From NCBI RefSeq assembly GCF_036088315.1, contig NZ_CP107996.1:4485501-4549500 (forward strand): a stretch of DNA of 64,000 bases, in the 5' to 3' direction. The position numbers and the translations under genes were made by a program. Of the stretch, positions 36,472 to 46,134 are shown piece after piece (position 1 is the first letter of the stretch; each line of letters starts with the position of its first letter). Under the pieces are notes generated by a model. It ran no database searches. It had not been told where the DNA came from and worked only from the letters and a program-made list of their open reading frames with translations. This DNA comes from Streptomyces sp. NBC_00344 (GTDB taxonomy: Bacteria > Actinomycetota > Actinomycetes > Streptomycetales > Streptomycetaceae).

Positions 36472-39400
36472 GTGGCGGACGCCGCACAGCTCAACGCCAC
36501 GGCATCGCGAGAGCCGGGCTGGGGGCGAAGGCTCGCCGGCTACGCCTGGCGGTACCGGCGCAACGTGCTGCTCGCGCTCGGTTCCTCACTGGCCGGAATG
36601 GCCGTCATGGCCCTCGTTCCGCTGGTCACCAAGGTGATCATCGACGATGTCATCGGCGATCACACCCGGTCCCTGGCGGTCTGGACGGGCGCACTGATCG
36701 GTGCCGCGGCCGTGGTGTACGCGCTCACCTATGTCCGCCGTTACTACGGCGGCCGCCTCGCCCTCGACGTCCAGCACGATCTCCGTACCGAGATGTACGG
36801 GACGATCATGAAGCTGGACGGGCGGCGGCAGGACGAGCTGTCCACCGGACAGGTCGTCGGCCGCGCCACCAGCGACCTTCAGCTGATCCAGGGCCTGCTC
36901 TTCATGCTGCCGATGACCATCGGCAATGTGCTGCTCTTTCTGATCTCCCTGGTGATCATGGCCTGGCTCTCGCCGCTGCTGACACTGATCGCGGTGGCCG
37001 TCGCTCCCGCCCTCTGGTTCATCGCCAGGCGCAGCCGGACCCGGCTCTTTCCCGCCACCTGGTACGCCCAGGGACAGGCCGCAGCCGTCGCGGGCGTCGT
37101 CGACGGAGCCGTCACCGGCGTACGGGTGGTGAAGGGATTCGGCCAGGAGGATCAGGAGACCGGCAAGCTCCGCGAGGTGAGCCGCCGGCTCTTCGCGGGA
37201 CGGCTGCGCACCATCCGGCTGAACTCCCGCTACACCCCCGCGCTCCAGGCCGTGCCCGCCCTCGGCCAGGTCGCCATGCTGGCGCTCGGCGGCCTGCTCG
37301 CCACCCGAGGCGAGATCACTCTCGGCACGTTCGTCGCCTTCTCCTCCTACCTCGCCCAGCTCGTGGGGCCGGTCCGGATGCTGGCCGTGGTGCTGACCGT
37401 CGGCCAGCAGGCGCGGGCCGGCGTCGAACGCGTACTGGAACTGATCGACACCGAGCCGTCCATCGCCGACGGCACGAAGGAGCTTCCCGCGGACGCGGAG
37501 GCGAGTGTCGAGTTCGACGACGTCTCCTTCGGCTACGAGGACGTCCGCCCGGTGCTCGACGGCTTCTCGCTGAGCATCGCGCCCGGCGAGACCGTCGCCG
37601 TGGTGGGCGCGTCGGGCAGCGGCAAGTCCACCGTCTCCCTGCTGCTGCCGCGTTTCTACGATGTCTCCCACGGCGCGGTCCTCATCGGCGGACACGATGT
37701 GCGGGAGCTGACGCTGCGTTCGCTGCGGGCGGCCGTCGGACTCGTACCGGAGGACAGCTTCCTGTTCTCCGACACGGTGCGCGCCAATATCGCCTACGGC
37801 TTCCCCGACGCCACCGAGGAACAGATCCTCACCGCGGCCCGTGCCGCCCAGGCCGACCGCTTCATCGCCGATCTGCCGGCCGGCTACGACACCATGGTCG
37901 GTGAGCACGGCCTGACGCTCTCCGGAGGCCAGCGCCAGCGCGTCGCACTGGCCCGCGCCATCCTCACCAACCCCAGACTGCTGCTTCTCGACGACGCCAC
38001 ATCCGCCGTCGACGCCCGGGTCGAGCACGAGATCCACGAGGCGCTGCGCGGGGTCATGGCCGGGCGCACCACCCTGCTCATCGCGCACCGCCGCTCCACC
38101 CTCAACCTCGCCGACCGCATAGCTGTCCTGGACGGCGGGCGCCTCGCGGACATCGGCACCCATGAGGAGCTGCAGGAACGTTCGGCGCTGTACCGGAGAC
38201 TGCTGACCGACCCGGACGAACTGGGCGGCATGTCACCGGGACATGTCGCCGCGGCCGGCCCGGAGGAGATGGAGGACACCTCGGTACGGGACGAGCTGGA
38301 CGCCGAGTTCGATGCCGAACGCGGTATCACTCCGCCGCTCTGGGTCCGCCCCGAGAAGGCGGAGGACGCGGCCCCCGGCGGGATGCCCGCCACACCGGAA
38401 CTGCTGGCGCAGGTCGCCGCCCTGCCGCCCGCGACCGACACCCCGGACGTCGACGAGGTACGCGCGGTCACGGCCGAGACGTCCTACGGGCTGCGCCGGC
38501 TGCTCCGTGGCTTCGGCCCCGTACTGCTGATCAGCCTGTTGCTGGTCGCGATCGACGCCGGCATGGGGCTGCTGCTCCCGGTGCTGATCCGGCACGGCAT
38601 CGACCAGGGCGTCACCCAGCTGGCCACCGGCGCGGTCTGGACAGCGGCCGGGCTCGGTCTGCTGACCGTGGCCGTGCAGTGGGTGGCGCAGACCGGTGAG
38701 ACCCGGATGACCGGGAGGACCGGCGAACGGATCCTCTACTCACTGCGCCTCAAGATCTTCTCCCAGCTCCAGCGGCTCGGGCTCGACTACTACGAGCGCG
38801 AACTGACCGGCCGGATCATGACCCGGATGACGACGGACATCGACGCCCTGTCCACCTTCCTGCAGACCGGTCTGGTCACCGCCTTCGTCTCCGTCGTCAC
38901 CTTCTTCGGCATTCTGGTCGTGCTGCTGGTGATCGATGTGCAGCTGGCGCTGGTCGTCTTCGCGACACTGCCCTTCCTGATCGCCGGCACCTATGTCTTC
39001 CGGAAGAAGAGCGTCAAGGCGTACGAGCTGGCGCGGGAGCGGGTCTCCGTCGTCAACGCCGATCTCCAGGAGTCGGTGTCCGGACTGCGCATCGTGCAGG
39101 CCTTCCAGCGCGAGGGCACCGGCACGCGGCGCTTCACCGACCGAAGCGACCACTACCGGCAGGCCCGGGTGCGCGGCCAGTGGCTGATCTCCGTCTACTT
39201 CCCCTTCGTCCAGCTGCTCGCATCGGTGGCCGCGGCATCCGTGCTGATCGTGGGAGCGGACCGGATCGCGGCGGGCACCCTCACCACGGGTGCGCTGGTC
39301 GCCTATCTGCTCTACATCGACCTGTTCTTCGCCCCTGTGCAGCAGCTGTCGCAGGTCTTCGACGGATACCAGCAGGCCAGCGTCTCGCTCCGGCGCATCC

Positions 39401-40239
39401 AGGAACTCCTCCGGGAGCCCACGTCGACCGTGGCGGCGGCCGATCCGCTGGATGTCACGTCGCTGCGCGGTGACATCGCCTTCGAGCACGTGTCGTTCTC
39501 CTACCGATCCGACGACGTGCCGGAGGGGACCGCTGCCCCCGAGGCGGCGCTCAGCGGTATCGATCTGCGCATCCCGGCCGGTCAGACGGTCGCCTTCGTC
39601 GGAGAGACCGGGGCAGGCAAGTCCACCCTGGTCAAACTGGTCGCCCGGTTCTACGACCCGACATCGGGTCGGGTCACAGCGGACGGCAGGGACCTGCGGT
39701 CGATGGACATGACGGCCTACCGCCATCGGCTCGGGGTCGTGCCGCAGGAGGCGTACCTCTTCGAGGGCACGGTCCGGGACGCCATCGCCTACGGACGTAC
39801 GGACGCCACGGACGCCGAGGTCGAGGCGGCCGCACGGGCGGTCGGGGCGCACGACATGATCGCCACTCTGGACGACGGCTATCTCCACGAGGTCGCCGAA
39901 CGGGGCCGCAACCTCTCGGCCGGCCAGCGGCAGCTCATCGCACTGGCCAGGGCGGAGCTGGTCGACCCCGACATCCTGCTCCTCGACGAGGCCACAGCGG
40001 CCCTGGACCTCGCATCGGAGGCGCTGGTCAACCAGGCGACGGACCGGATCGCCGGCCGCCGGACCACCCTGGTGGTGGCGCACCGGCTGACCACGGCGGC
40101 GCGGGCGGACCGGGTGGTCGTCATGGACCACGGACGGGTGATCGAGGACGGCACCCACGAGGAACTGCTGGCGCTGGGCGGGAGCTATGCGCGGCTGTGG
40201 GGCACGTTCGTGGGGGAGCCGGTGGGAGTGGTGTCCTGA
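36472..40239 (+). CDS. Single-chain double ABC exporter (fused heterodimeric half-transporters)
   Basis: The 1255-residue chain is TMD1-NBD1-TMD2-NBD2. NBD1 has Walker A with Lys385 ('GASGSGKST'), a canonical LSGGQ signature (483-487), and Walker B 'LLLLDDATSAVD' in which Asp508 replaces the catalytic Glu. NBD2 has Lys1050, signature LSAGQ (1148-1152), and a canonical Walker B 'DEATAALD' with Glu1173. The pattern matches the degenerate plus consensus ATP sites of heterodimeric exporters such as TM287/288 and BmrCD, but on one polypeptide. Each TMD has about six helices. GTG 36472 has GGGAGG. Multidrug or lipid export is likely. Confidence 0.92.
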   Translation: MADAAQLNATASREPGWGRRLAGYAWRYRRNVLLALGSSLAGMAVMALVPLVTKVIIDDVIGDHTRSLAVWTGALIGAAAVVYALTYVRRYYGGRLALDVQHDLRTEMYGTIMKLDGRRQDELSTGQVVGRATSDLQLIQGLLFMLPMTIGNVLLFLISLVIMAWLSPLLTLIAVAVAPALWFIARRSRTRLFPATWYAQGQAAAVAGVVDGAVTGVRVVKGFGQEDQETGKLREVSRRLFAGRLRTIRLNSRYTPALQAVPALGQVAMLALGGLLATRGEITLGTFVAFSSYLAQLVGPVRMLAVVLTVGQQARAGVERVLELIDTEPSIADGTKELPADAEASVEFDDVSFGYEDVRPVLDGFSLSIAPGETVAVVGASGSGKSTVSLLLPRFYDVSHGAVLIGGHDVRELTLRSLRAAVGLVPEDSFLFSDTVRANIAYGFPDATEEQILTAARAAQADRFIADLPAGYDTMVGEHGLTLSGGQRQRVALARAILTNPRLLLLDDATSAVDARVEHEIHEALRGVMAGRTTLLIAHRRSTLNLADRIAVLDGGRLADIGTHEELQERSALYRRLLTDPDELGGMSPGHVAAAGPEEMEDTSVRDELDAEFDAERGITPPLWVRPEKAEDAAPGGMPATPELLAQVAALPPATDTPDVDEVRAVTAETSYGLRRLLRGFGPVLLISLLLVAIDAGMGLLLPVLIRHGIDQGVTQLATGAVWTAAGLGLLTVAVQWVAQTGETRMTGRTGERILYSLRLKIFSQLQRLGLDYYERELTGRIMTRMTTDIDALSTFLQTGLVTAFVSVVTFFGILVVLLVIDVQLALVVFATLPFLIAGTYVFRKKSVKAYELARERVSVVNADLQESVSGLRIVQAFQREGTGTRRFTDRSDHYRQARVRGQWLISVYFPFVQLLASVAAASVLIVGADRIAAGTLTTGALVAYLLYIDLFFAPVQQLSQVFDGYQQASVSLRRIQELLREPTSTVAAADPLDVTSLRGDIAFEHVSFSYRSDDVPEGTAAPEAALSGIDLRIPAGQTVAFVGETGAGKSTLVKLVARFYDPTSGRVTADGRDLRSMDMTAYRHRLGVVPQEAYLFEGTVRDAIAYGRTDATDAEVEAAARAVGAHDMIATLDDGYLHEVAERGRNLSAGQRQLIALARAELVDPDILLLDEATAALDLASEALVNQATDRIAGRRTTLVVAHRLTTAARADRVVVMDHGRVIEDGTHEELLALGGSYARLWGTFVGEPVGVVS

Positions 40240-40268
40240 CGGGACACGGCGGGCGGTGTGTGGCGGGG

Positions 40269-40312
40269 CGCTGCCCCGCTGCCCGTCCGCCCTTGGGGGC
40301 GGCGGGGCAGCG
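40269..40312. terminator. Compound hairpin terminator after the ABC exporter
   Basis: Outer 11-bp arms CGCTGCCCCGC / GCGGGGCAGCG (40269-40279, 40302-40312) enclose an inner CCGCCC-TTGG-GGGCGG hairpin. It lies between convergent genes ending at 40239 and 40333. Confidence 0.7.
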
Positions 40313-40332
40313 AAGCGCACCCGTACGGCGGA

Positions 40333-40818
40333 CTACCGGTTCCGGCCCGCCTTGATGTCGGAGATCTTCCGGGTCGCCAGGTCGGACTGGATCGCCAGGT
40401 AGGTGTAGGACGGATGTGACGGCGACCCCCAGGTCAGCCGCACCTCCGACCATGTGTGCCCCGCCCCGCTGTTCCCGGCGGTGACCCGCCATCCGGTCGG
40501 TACGTTCTGTGCCCGCAGCACGCCGTCCGCATGGTTCTTCGACTCCCATGCGGCCAGCCGCTTCCGCAGCTGCGGTGTCAGATAGAACGTCCGGAGCGTC
40601 CGGGACAGGTTGTTGCTGTCCCCGTCGTAGATCGCGTCGATGTAGGAGCCGTAGAAGTCGGCGACATGGTGATAGGCGACCTCGGGAGTGCCGCTGACCG
40701 CGGCTGCGGCGGCGTGCGGAGCGGTGGGCCGCTCGGTGGCGGCGGCCGCGGGGACCACCGCGATGGACGTCAGAAGTGCGGCTGTCAGAAGAATGCGGCC
40801 CGTACGTGGATGTGCCAT
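40333..40818 (-). CDS. Secreted protein of unknown function
   Basis: The 161-residue product has a clear signal peptide ('MAHPRTGRILLTAALLTSIA', cleaved near 'AAAATERP'). The mature part is soluble, with 'VADFYGSYIDAIYDGDSNNL' near residue 52 and 'GHTWSEVRLTWGSPSHPSYT' near 125, resembling a small extracellular binding or enzyme-like domain. No family is recognised. It is divergent from another unknown secreted protein. Confidence 0.7.
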   Translation of the reverse strand: MAHPRTGRILLTAALLTSIAVVPAAAATERPTAPHAAAAAVSGTPEVAYHHVADFYGSYIDAIYDGDSNNLSRTLRTFYLTPQLRKRLAAWESKNHADGVLRAQNVPTGWRVTAGNSGAGHTWSEVRLTWGSPSHPSYTYLAIQSDLATRKISDIKAGRNR

Positions 40819-41008
40819 GGCAAGACCTGCCCTTTCGCGCGCAACGACCCGCGCGGTCTGTTTCGCGCGGACTATCCCGTAAGACCGGTGCTGTGCTGGT
40901 TTGGTTGCACCGGAACGGGTCCCTGTCCGTCCCGCTCGCGGGATGCAACCGGCCGCGAGTGTCGCGCGTCCGTAGATGTACACGCACAAGTGATGGAAGA
41001 GGGAAAAG

Positions 41009-41425
41009 GTGTTCGAGGGGCGACTGGGGTCCGGACAGGTGAGCCGCGCACCGCGCCGCCGGGGTGCGCTGACGCTCGCGATCGCGGCCGCGCTGACGAT
41101 GACGCTGGCCGGTCCGGGCGCCGCGCATGCGGACGCCGCGTCAGGATGCCCGGGACACCGGGTGAAGAGCGTGCGGTTCACCACCGGAACGCTGGAGATC
41201 TTCCGCAGCGGTGAGAACGTCTGTGCCGTCACTCTCGCCAAGTCCCCGGGGCCCAGGCGCCAGATGTCCGTCCTGCTCCAGGCGCGAGGTGCCACTCCGG
41301 TCGTGGACAGCGGCCGTTTCACCCGTCTGGCGGGCCCGGTGAAGGTCCGTGCCATGAACCGCTGTGTACGCGCGGTTGGTGCGGTCTCCGGCAAGCAGGG
41401 CGCCTCCGGCTGGATACTCTGCTGA
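41009..41425 (+). CDS. Small secreted cysteine-containing protein, unknown
   Basis: The 138-residue product has an N-terminal signal peptide and a likely cleavage near 'GAAHADAA'. Cys residues near 48, 73, 122 and 138 could form two disulfides. GTG 41009 has GAGGG upstream; GTG 41039 is an alternative that gives 128 residues. The mature part is basic and could bind an extracellular ligand or inhibit an enzyme (inference). It lies 108 bases before the S37 peptidase gene on the same strand. Confidence 0.6.
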   Translation: MFEGRLGSGQVSRAPRRRGALTLAIAAALTMTLAGPGAAHADAASGCPGHRVKSVRFTTGTLEIFRSGENVCAVTLAKSPGPRRQMSVLLQARGATPVVDSGRFTRLAGPVKVRAMNRCVRAVGAVSGKQGASGWILC

Positions 41426-41532
41426 GCCGCTGAGCTCTCCCGTTCCGCCGGTCCATGGTCAACTGGGTCTGGCGTGACGTGCGTTGCGCCAGCTAGGTTC
41501 GCGGCGACCCGTTGTGACCCAGGGGAGGGCGA

Positions 41533-42957
41533 ATGCGCAAGGCGCTCAGATGGCTGCTCGCGCTGGTGGTGCTCATAGGCACCGTAAGCGCGGCAGGAGG
41601 ATCGGCCGGAGCGGCAACCGCCGCGGAGCCGGATATCAAGGACCGGATCCTCGCGATACCGGGGATGAACCTGGTCGAGGAGAAGCCCTATACGGGCTAC
41701 CGCTACTTCGTGTTCGAGTACACCCAGCCGATTGACCACCGGCACCCCTCGAAGGGCACCTTCGAGCAGCGCTTCACGCTGCTGCACAAGGACACCAGCC
41801 GGCCCACAGTCCTGTACACGGGCGGCTACAACGTCTCCACCACCCCCGGCCGCACCGAGCCCACCCGGATCATCGACGGCAACCAGGTGTCGCTGGAGTA
41901 CCGCTATTTCACACCGTCCCGGCCGCAGCCCGCCGACTGGTCCAAACTGGACATCTGGCAGGCCGCCAGTGACGAGCACCGGCTGTACAGGGCGCTGAAG
42001 CCGGTCTACCCGAAGAACTGGCTGACCACCGGCGGCTCGAAGGGCGGCATGACCGCGACCTACTACGAGCGCTACTTCCCGCACGACATGGACGGTGTCG
42101 TCGCCTACGTCGCACCCAATGACGTGGTCGACAAGGAGGACTCGGCGTACGACCGGTTCTTCGAGAACGTGGGGACCAAGGAGTGCCGCGCCAAGCTGCA
42201 GGGTGTCCAGCGCGAGGCACTCGTCCGGCGTAAGCCGCTGGAGAAGAAGTACGCCGACTACGCCGAGACCAACGGCTACACCTTCACCACCGTGGGCAGC
42301 CTCGACAAGGCGTACGAGGCCGTGGTGCTCGACTACATCTGGGGTTTCTGGCAGTACAGCCTGCTCTCCGACTGCGCCACCATCCCGGCGGACGCACCGC
42401 ACGCGACCGATCAGGCGATCTGGGACTCCATCGACACGATCTCCGGCTTCTCCTTCTACACCGATCAGGGGCTCGAGCCGTACACGCCGTACTACTACCA
42501 GGCAGGCACCCAGCTCGGTTCGCCCGATATCACACAGCCGTGGCTGGGCAAGCTGAGCCGGTACGGCTACCAGCCGCCACGGCACTACGTTCCGCGGTCC
42601 ATCCCGATGCGGTTCCAGCCGTACGTGATGGACGACGTGGACAACTGGGTGAGGCACCACGCCCACCGCATGATGTTCGTGTACGGGCAGAACGACCCGT
42701 GGGGGGCCGAACGCTTCAGCGTCGGCCGGCACGCCGACGACAGCTATGTCTTCACCGCGCCGGGGATGAACCACGGTGCCAATGTCGCGGGACTGGCCGC
42801 CGACGAGAACACGAAGGCCACCGCCCGGATCCTGGCCTGGGCGGGTGTCGCGCCCGCGGAGGTGCGGTCGAACCCGTCGAAGGCCCGGCCGCTCGCGGGC
42901 TACGACGCGAAGCTCGACCGGCGGGCGGTCCAGCACGAGCCGTCGCTGAGGCCCTGA
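41533..42957 (+). CDS. Secreted tripeptidyl aminopeptidase (peptidase family S37)
   Basis: The 474-residue protein has a signal peptide ('MRKALRWLLALVVLIGTVSA') and the S37 (PS-10) signature 'LTTGGSKGGMTATYYERYFP' near residue 158, whose Ser is the nucleophile. The catalytic Asp and His are expected in 'VYGQNDPWGAERF' and 'APGMNHGANV' near residues 380-420. S37 enzymes remove tripeptides from protein N-termini outside the cell. The length is as in the S. lividans enzymes. Confidence 0.92.
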   Translation: MRKALRWLLALVVLIGTVSAAGGSAGAATAAEPDIKDRILAIPGMNLVEEKPYTGYRYFVFEYTQPIDHRHPSKGTFEQRFTLLHKDTSRPTVLYTGGYNVSTTPGRTEPTRIIDGNQVSLEYRYFTPSRPQPADWSKLDIWQAASDEHRLYRALKPVYPKNWLTTGGSKGGMTATYYERYFPHDMDGVVAYVAPNDVVDKEDSAYDRFFENVGTKECRAKLQGVQREALVRRKPLEKKYADYAETNGYTFTTVGSLDKAYEAVVLDYIWGFWQYSLLSDCATIPADAPHATDQAIWDSIDTISGFSFYTDQGLEPYTPYYYQAGTQLGSPDITQPWLGKLSRYGYQPPRHYVPRSIPMRFQPYVMDDVDNWVRHHAHRMMFVYGQNDPWGAERFSVGRHADDSYVFTAPGMNHGANVAGLAADENTKATARILAWAGVAPAEVRSNPSKARPLAGYDAKLDRRAVQHEPSLRP

Positions 42958-43007
42958 GGACCAGCCGTCGCCGATGCCCTGAAAGGGCTGTCACCCGGCA
43001 CCGTGTA

Positions 43008-43045
43008 CGCCCGCCGTCCGACCGGATCCGGTCGGACGGCGGGCG
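43008..43045. terminator. 38-bp perfect palindrome, bidirectional terminator
   Basis: Bases 43008-43026 are the exact complement of 43027-43045 (half-site CGCCCGCCGTCCGACCGGA). It lies between convergent genes (42957 and 43137). Confidence 0.75.
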
Positions 43046-43136
43046 CGGCCGTACGGAGCCCTCACGCCGGTACACCGCCGGCTCGCCGGCAGATCGCCGC
43101 CCCGGGACACCGGACTCGCCCACCCGGCTCACGACA

Positions 43137-44966
43137 TCAGTACGACAAGCCGTGGCCCACCGGGTACAGCACCTGCGTGGGAGCGTCGGCGCGCTGGACG
43201 GGCACGGGCAGCCGCCCCCGCGGTTCCGCCCGGCCCGCGATCACCCGCGCCGCGGCCCTGAGTTCGACATCGGTCCAGCTGTACGTGGCGAGGGCCGCGC
43301 CGACGCCCGGCAGGAAGGCGATGTCGTACGGGTTGCGGATCGCGATCTGCACCACCGGAGTACCGGTCGCGAGCAGCGCGGCCACCAGCCGGGACTGGGC
43401 GTCGCCCGCCTGGATGTTGTACGTCCCCACGATCACCGCGTCCTTGCCTGCGGCCGCGGCGACGGCCGCCGCGATCACCCCAGGGGCGGGCGCGGTACCG
43501 GTGGACAGCACCGTGGTGGTGAAGCCCAATCCGGTCAGCTCCTTGGCGAGCACCGTGGTCGGTGGTCCAGTGGTGCCCGACGGCGATGCCGGATCGGCGC
43601 CGGCCACCAGGAGGTTCCTCTCACGGCGCCGGGAGAGCGGGAGCAGCGCGCCCCGGTTCACCAGCAGGGTGGTGGTCCGCTCGGCGATCCGGTCCGCGGT
43701 GGCGAGATGGGCGCGGGTGCCGACCGTACGGCCCACCTGGCGGACGTCGACGTAGGGGCGCTGGAACAGGCCGCGCCGCTGCTTGAGCCGGAGGATCCGC
43801 AGGATCGATTCGTCCAGACGCTGCTCGGTGATCTCACCGCTGCGGACCGCGGAGAGCACCCCGTTCCACGCGGTGGCGAGGGCGGGCGGGTCCAGCAGCT
43901 GATCGACGCCGGCCTTGAGCGCGAGCACCGGGACCCGGTCGTCGCCGTACTTGTCCCGGACGCCCTGCATGCCCAGCGAGTCGGTGATCACCACGCCCCG
44001 GTAGCCCAGTTCCTCGCGCAGGATTCCGGTGAGGATCGGGTGGGAGAGGGTGGCCGGGTCGTTGCTCGGGTCCAGCGCGGGGAACTGGATGTGCGCCGTC
44101 ATGACCGAGTCGATACCGGCGGCGACGGCGGCCCGGAAGGACGGGGCGTCGATGCGCTCCCACTCCTCACGGGTGTGGGTGATGACGGGGATCCCGGTGT
44201 GGCTGTCGACGGCCGTGTCGCCGTGGCCCGGGAAGTGCTTGGCGGTGGAGGCGGTCATCGAGCTCTGGTAGCCCCGGACCTCGGCCGCCACCATCCTGGC
44301 GACCGCGGCGGACTCGGCGCCGAAGGACCGGACCCCGATGACCGGGTTGGCCGGGTTGATGTTGACGTCGGCGTCCGGTGAGTAGTTCTGCCGGATGCCG
44401 ATGGCGCCCAGCTCCGCGCCGGCGATGCGGCCGACCATGTAGGCGTCGTCGCGCGAACCGCCCGCGCCGAGCGCCATGGCTCCGGGGAAGAGGGTGGCGG
44501 GATAGCCGACGCGGCAGACGATGCCGTGTTCCTGATCGGTGGCGATCAGCAGCGGAACCGGAGTGTGCTGGGCGAGCCCGGCGCGCTGGATGCCGTTGGA
44601 GAGAGCGGCGATCTGCTGCGGGTCGCGGGTGTTGTGCGCCCAGGTGAAGTAGATGATGCCGCCGACGTGGTACGTGGCGATCAGTTCGGCGGCGTTACGG
44701 ACCCCGATCTCGCGGAGATTGGCGTCGATGTCCACCTGATCGGGCGCGGTCGCGGAGTGTCCGTACACCCGCATGACGAAGAGCTGGCCGATCTTCTCCT
44801 CGATGCTCATGTGCGAGACGAGTCTCTTGAGCTGCCGGCTGAGGTCGGGGTCGGGGTCGTGACCCGGACTGCGGGGGTCGGCGTTGGCCGTGGTGCCGGT
44901 GGCTGCTGTTGCGGCCACTGCGGCGGTAGCGGTGAGCAGGGAGCGTCTGGACGTGCGGTGCTGCAC
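43137..44966 (-). CDS. Tat-exported GH3 beta-N-acetylglucosaminidase (NagZ-like)
   Basis: The 609-residue protein starts at GTG 44966 with AAGGAG. 'TSRRSLLTATAAVAATAATG' is a twin-arginine signal. The NagZ mark 'KHFPGHGDTAVDSH' (near 240, histidine-aspartate general acid) and the nucleophile Asp in 'VVITDSLGMQGV' are present. A C-terminal GH3_C-like domain follows. It probably cleaves GlcNAc from cell-wall or chitin fragments outside the cell. GGAAACTTCC (45005-45014) lies in its leader and might be an operator. Confidence 0.9.
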   Translation of the reverse strand: MQHRTSRRSLLTATAAVAATAATGTTANADPRSPGHDPDPDLSRQLKRLVSHMSIEEKIGQLFVMRVYGHSATAPDQVDIDANLREIGVRNAAELIATYHVGGIIYFTWAHNTRDPQQIAALSNGIQRAGLAQHTPVPLLIATDQEHGIVCRVGYPATLFPGAMALGAGGSRDDAYMVGRIAGAELGAIGIRQNYSPDADVNINPANPVIGVRSFGAESAAVARMVAAEVRGYQSSMTASTAKHFPGHGDTAVDSHTGIPVITHTREEWERIDAPSFRAAVAAGIDSVMTAHIQFPALDPSNDPATLSHPILTGILREELGYRGVVITDSLGMQGVRDKYGDDRVPVLALKAGVDQLLDPPALATAWNGVLSAVRSGEITEQRLDESILRILRLKQRRGLFQRPYVDVRQVGRTVGTRAHLATADRIAERTTTLLVNRGALLPLSRRRERNLLVAGADPASPSGTTGPPTTVLAKELTGLGFTTTVLSTGTAPAPGVIAAAVAAAAGKDAVIVGTYNIQAGDAQSRLVAALLATGTPVVQIAIRNPYDIAFLPGVGAALATYSWTDVELRAAARVIAGRAEPRGRLPVPVQRADAPTQVLYPVGHGLSY

Positions 44967-45004
44967 TGGTGCTCCTTCCGGCCATGCTGCGCAAGGTAAT
45001 TGAA

Positions 45005-45014
45005 GGAAACTTCC
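45005..45014. promoter_or_regulatory. Possible operator upstream of the GH3 gene
   Basis: GGAA-AC-TTCC, a short near-palindrome 39 bases before the GTG. It is similar to CGAAACTTTCG-type sites of Streptomyces glycosidase regulators but is short and could be chance. Confidence 0.25.
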
Positions 45015-45121
45015 AATCAGCACGGATAGCCGGAAAATTACTGCCAAGTCAAGAGCGCGGGCAGAACGACACGCAGAAGAAACCGCGGGGCCCGCCCTCC
45101 GGGCGAACGCCGATACTCCTC

Positions 45122-46030
45122 TCACGCGACCTGGCGGGGCGGCCAGTGCTCCTGGAGTCTGCGTACCGTCTCGGTGATGGCGGGACGCCTGGCGGCCCCG
45201 GTCCGCCACAGTGCGTACAGCCGCCGCACGGGCACCGGGTCGAGCTGCACGGCCACCACTCCGGGCGGCAGCGGCCCGCGCCCGAGCCGGGGGATCAGGG
45301 CGACCCCGAGCCCGGCCGCGACCAGGGCGAGCAGGGTGTGGTTCTCCTCCGCCTGGTGAACGATGTCGGGCTCGTGGCCGGAGCTGCGCAGGGTGCGCAC
45401 CAGCCAGTCGTGACAGATCCGACCGGGTGGCTGGCAGATCCACCGCTCCCTGGCCAGTTCCTCGCGCAGCACCCCGGTGCGTCCCACGAGCGGATGTCCT
45501 TCGGGCACCAGCAGATCGCACCCGTCGTCACCGATCACCGCCTGCTCGACACCCTCGGGGGTGGGCAGCGGTGAGATGTCCCAGTCGTGGACCACCGCCA
45601 GATCGGTCACGCCCTTGGCCACCAGATCGACCGAGAGATGGGGATCGACCTCGCTCAGCCGGGCGTCGAGCGAGGGGTGCGACACGGCCAGTTCGGCCAG
45701 GACGGCGGGCAGCAGTCCGCGCGCGGCCGAAGCGAAGGCGGCGATGGTCAGGCGCCCGGCCGGCAGGCCCCTGCGCTCCTCCAGGGTGGTCTCGGCGTGT
45801 TCCACGATGGAGAGCAACTGCTGTGCGGTATCGGCCAGGTGCAGCGCCTCGTCGGTGAGCGCGATCCCGCGGCCCCGGCGTTCGAGGAGGGTGGTCCTGG
45901 TCTCCCGCTCCAGCTTGGTGATCTGCTGCGAGACCGCGGAGGGGGTGTAGCCCAGCGCGGCGGCGGCCGCGGCCACCGAACCATGGACCGATATCGCGTG
46001 CAGCGCACGCAGCCGGGGCAGATCGAGCAT
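45122..46030 (-). CDS. LysR-family transcriptional regulator
   Basis: The 302-residue protein has the N-terminal LysR helix-turn-helix ('LRALHAISVHGSVAAAAAAL', 'TPSAVSQQITKLERE') and a LysR substrate domain from about residue 90. It is divergent from the EamA transporter with 104 bases between the start codons, the usual layout for a LysR regulator and its target. Confidence 0.92.
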   Translation of the reverse strand: MLDLPRLRALHAISVHGSVAAAAAALGYTPSAVSQQITKLERETRTTLLERRGRGIALTDEALHLADTAQQLLSIVEHAETTLEERRGLPAGRLTIAAFASAARGLLPAVLAELAVSHPSLDARLSEVDPHLSVDLVAKGVTDLAVVHDWDISPLPTPEGVEQAVIGDDGCDLLVPEGHPLVGRTGVLREELARERWICQPPGRICHDWLVRTLRSSGHEPDIVHQAEENHTLLALVAAGLGVALIPRLGRGPLPPGVVAVQLDPVPVRRLYALWRTGAARRPAITETVRRLQEHWPPRQVA

Positions 46031-46134
46031 TCGACGGTGCTCCGTTCGTCAGCTGAACACATAAGCAATGCTCAATTCAACCATGAAGAAATCCGCTCTG
46101 GTGCTACATGGACGGATGCGGTGATGCTCGGTGC

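Noticed and set aside
40333..42936. 867-codon minus-strand frame covering the S37 peptidase
   Set aside because: Most of it is antisense to the peptidase. Only the last 161 codons, starting at ATG 40818 with a signal peptide, are kept as a gene.
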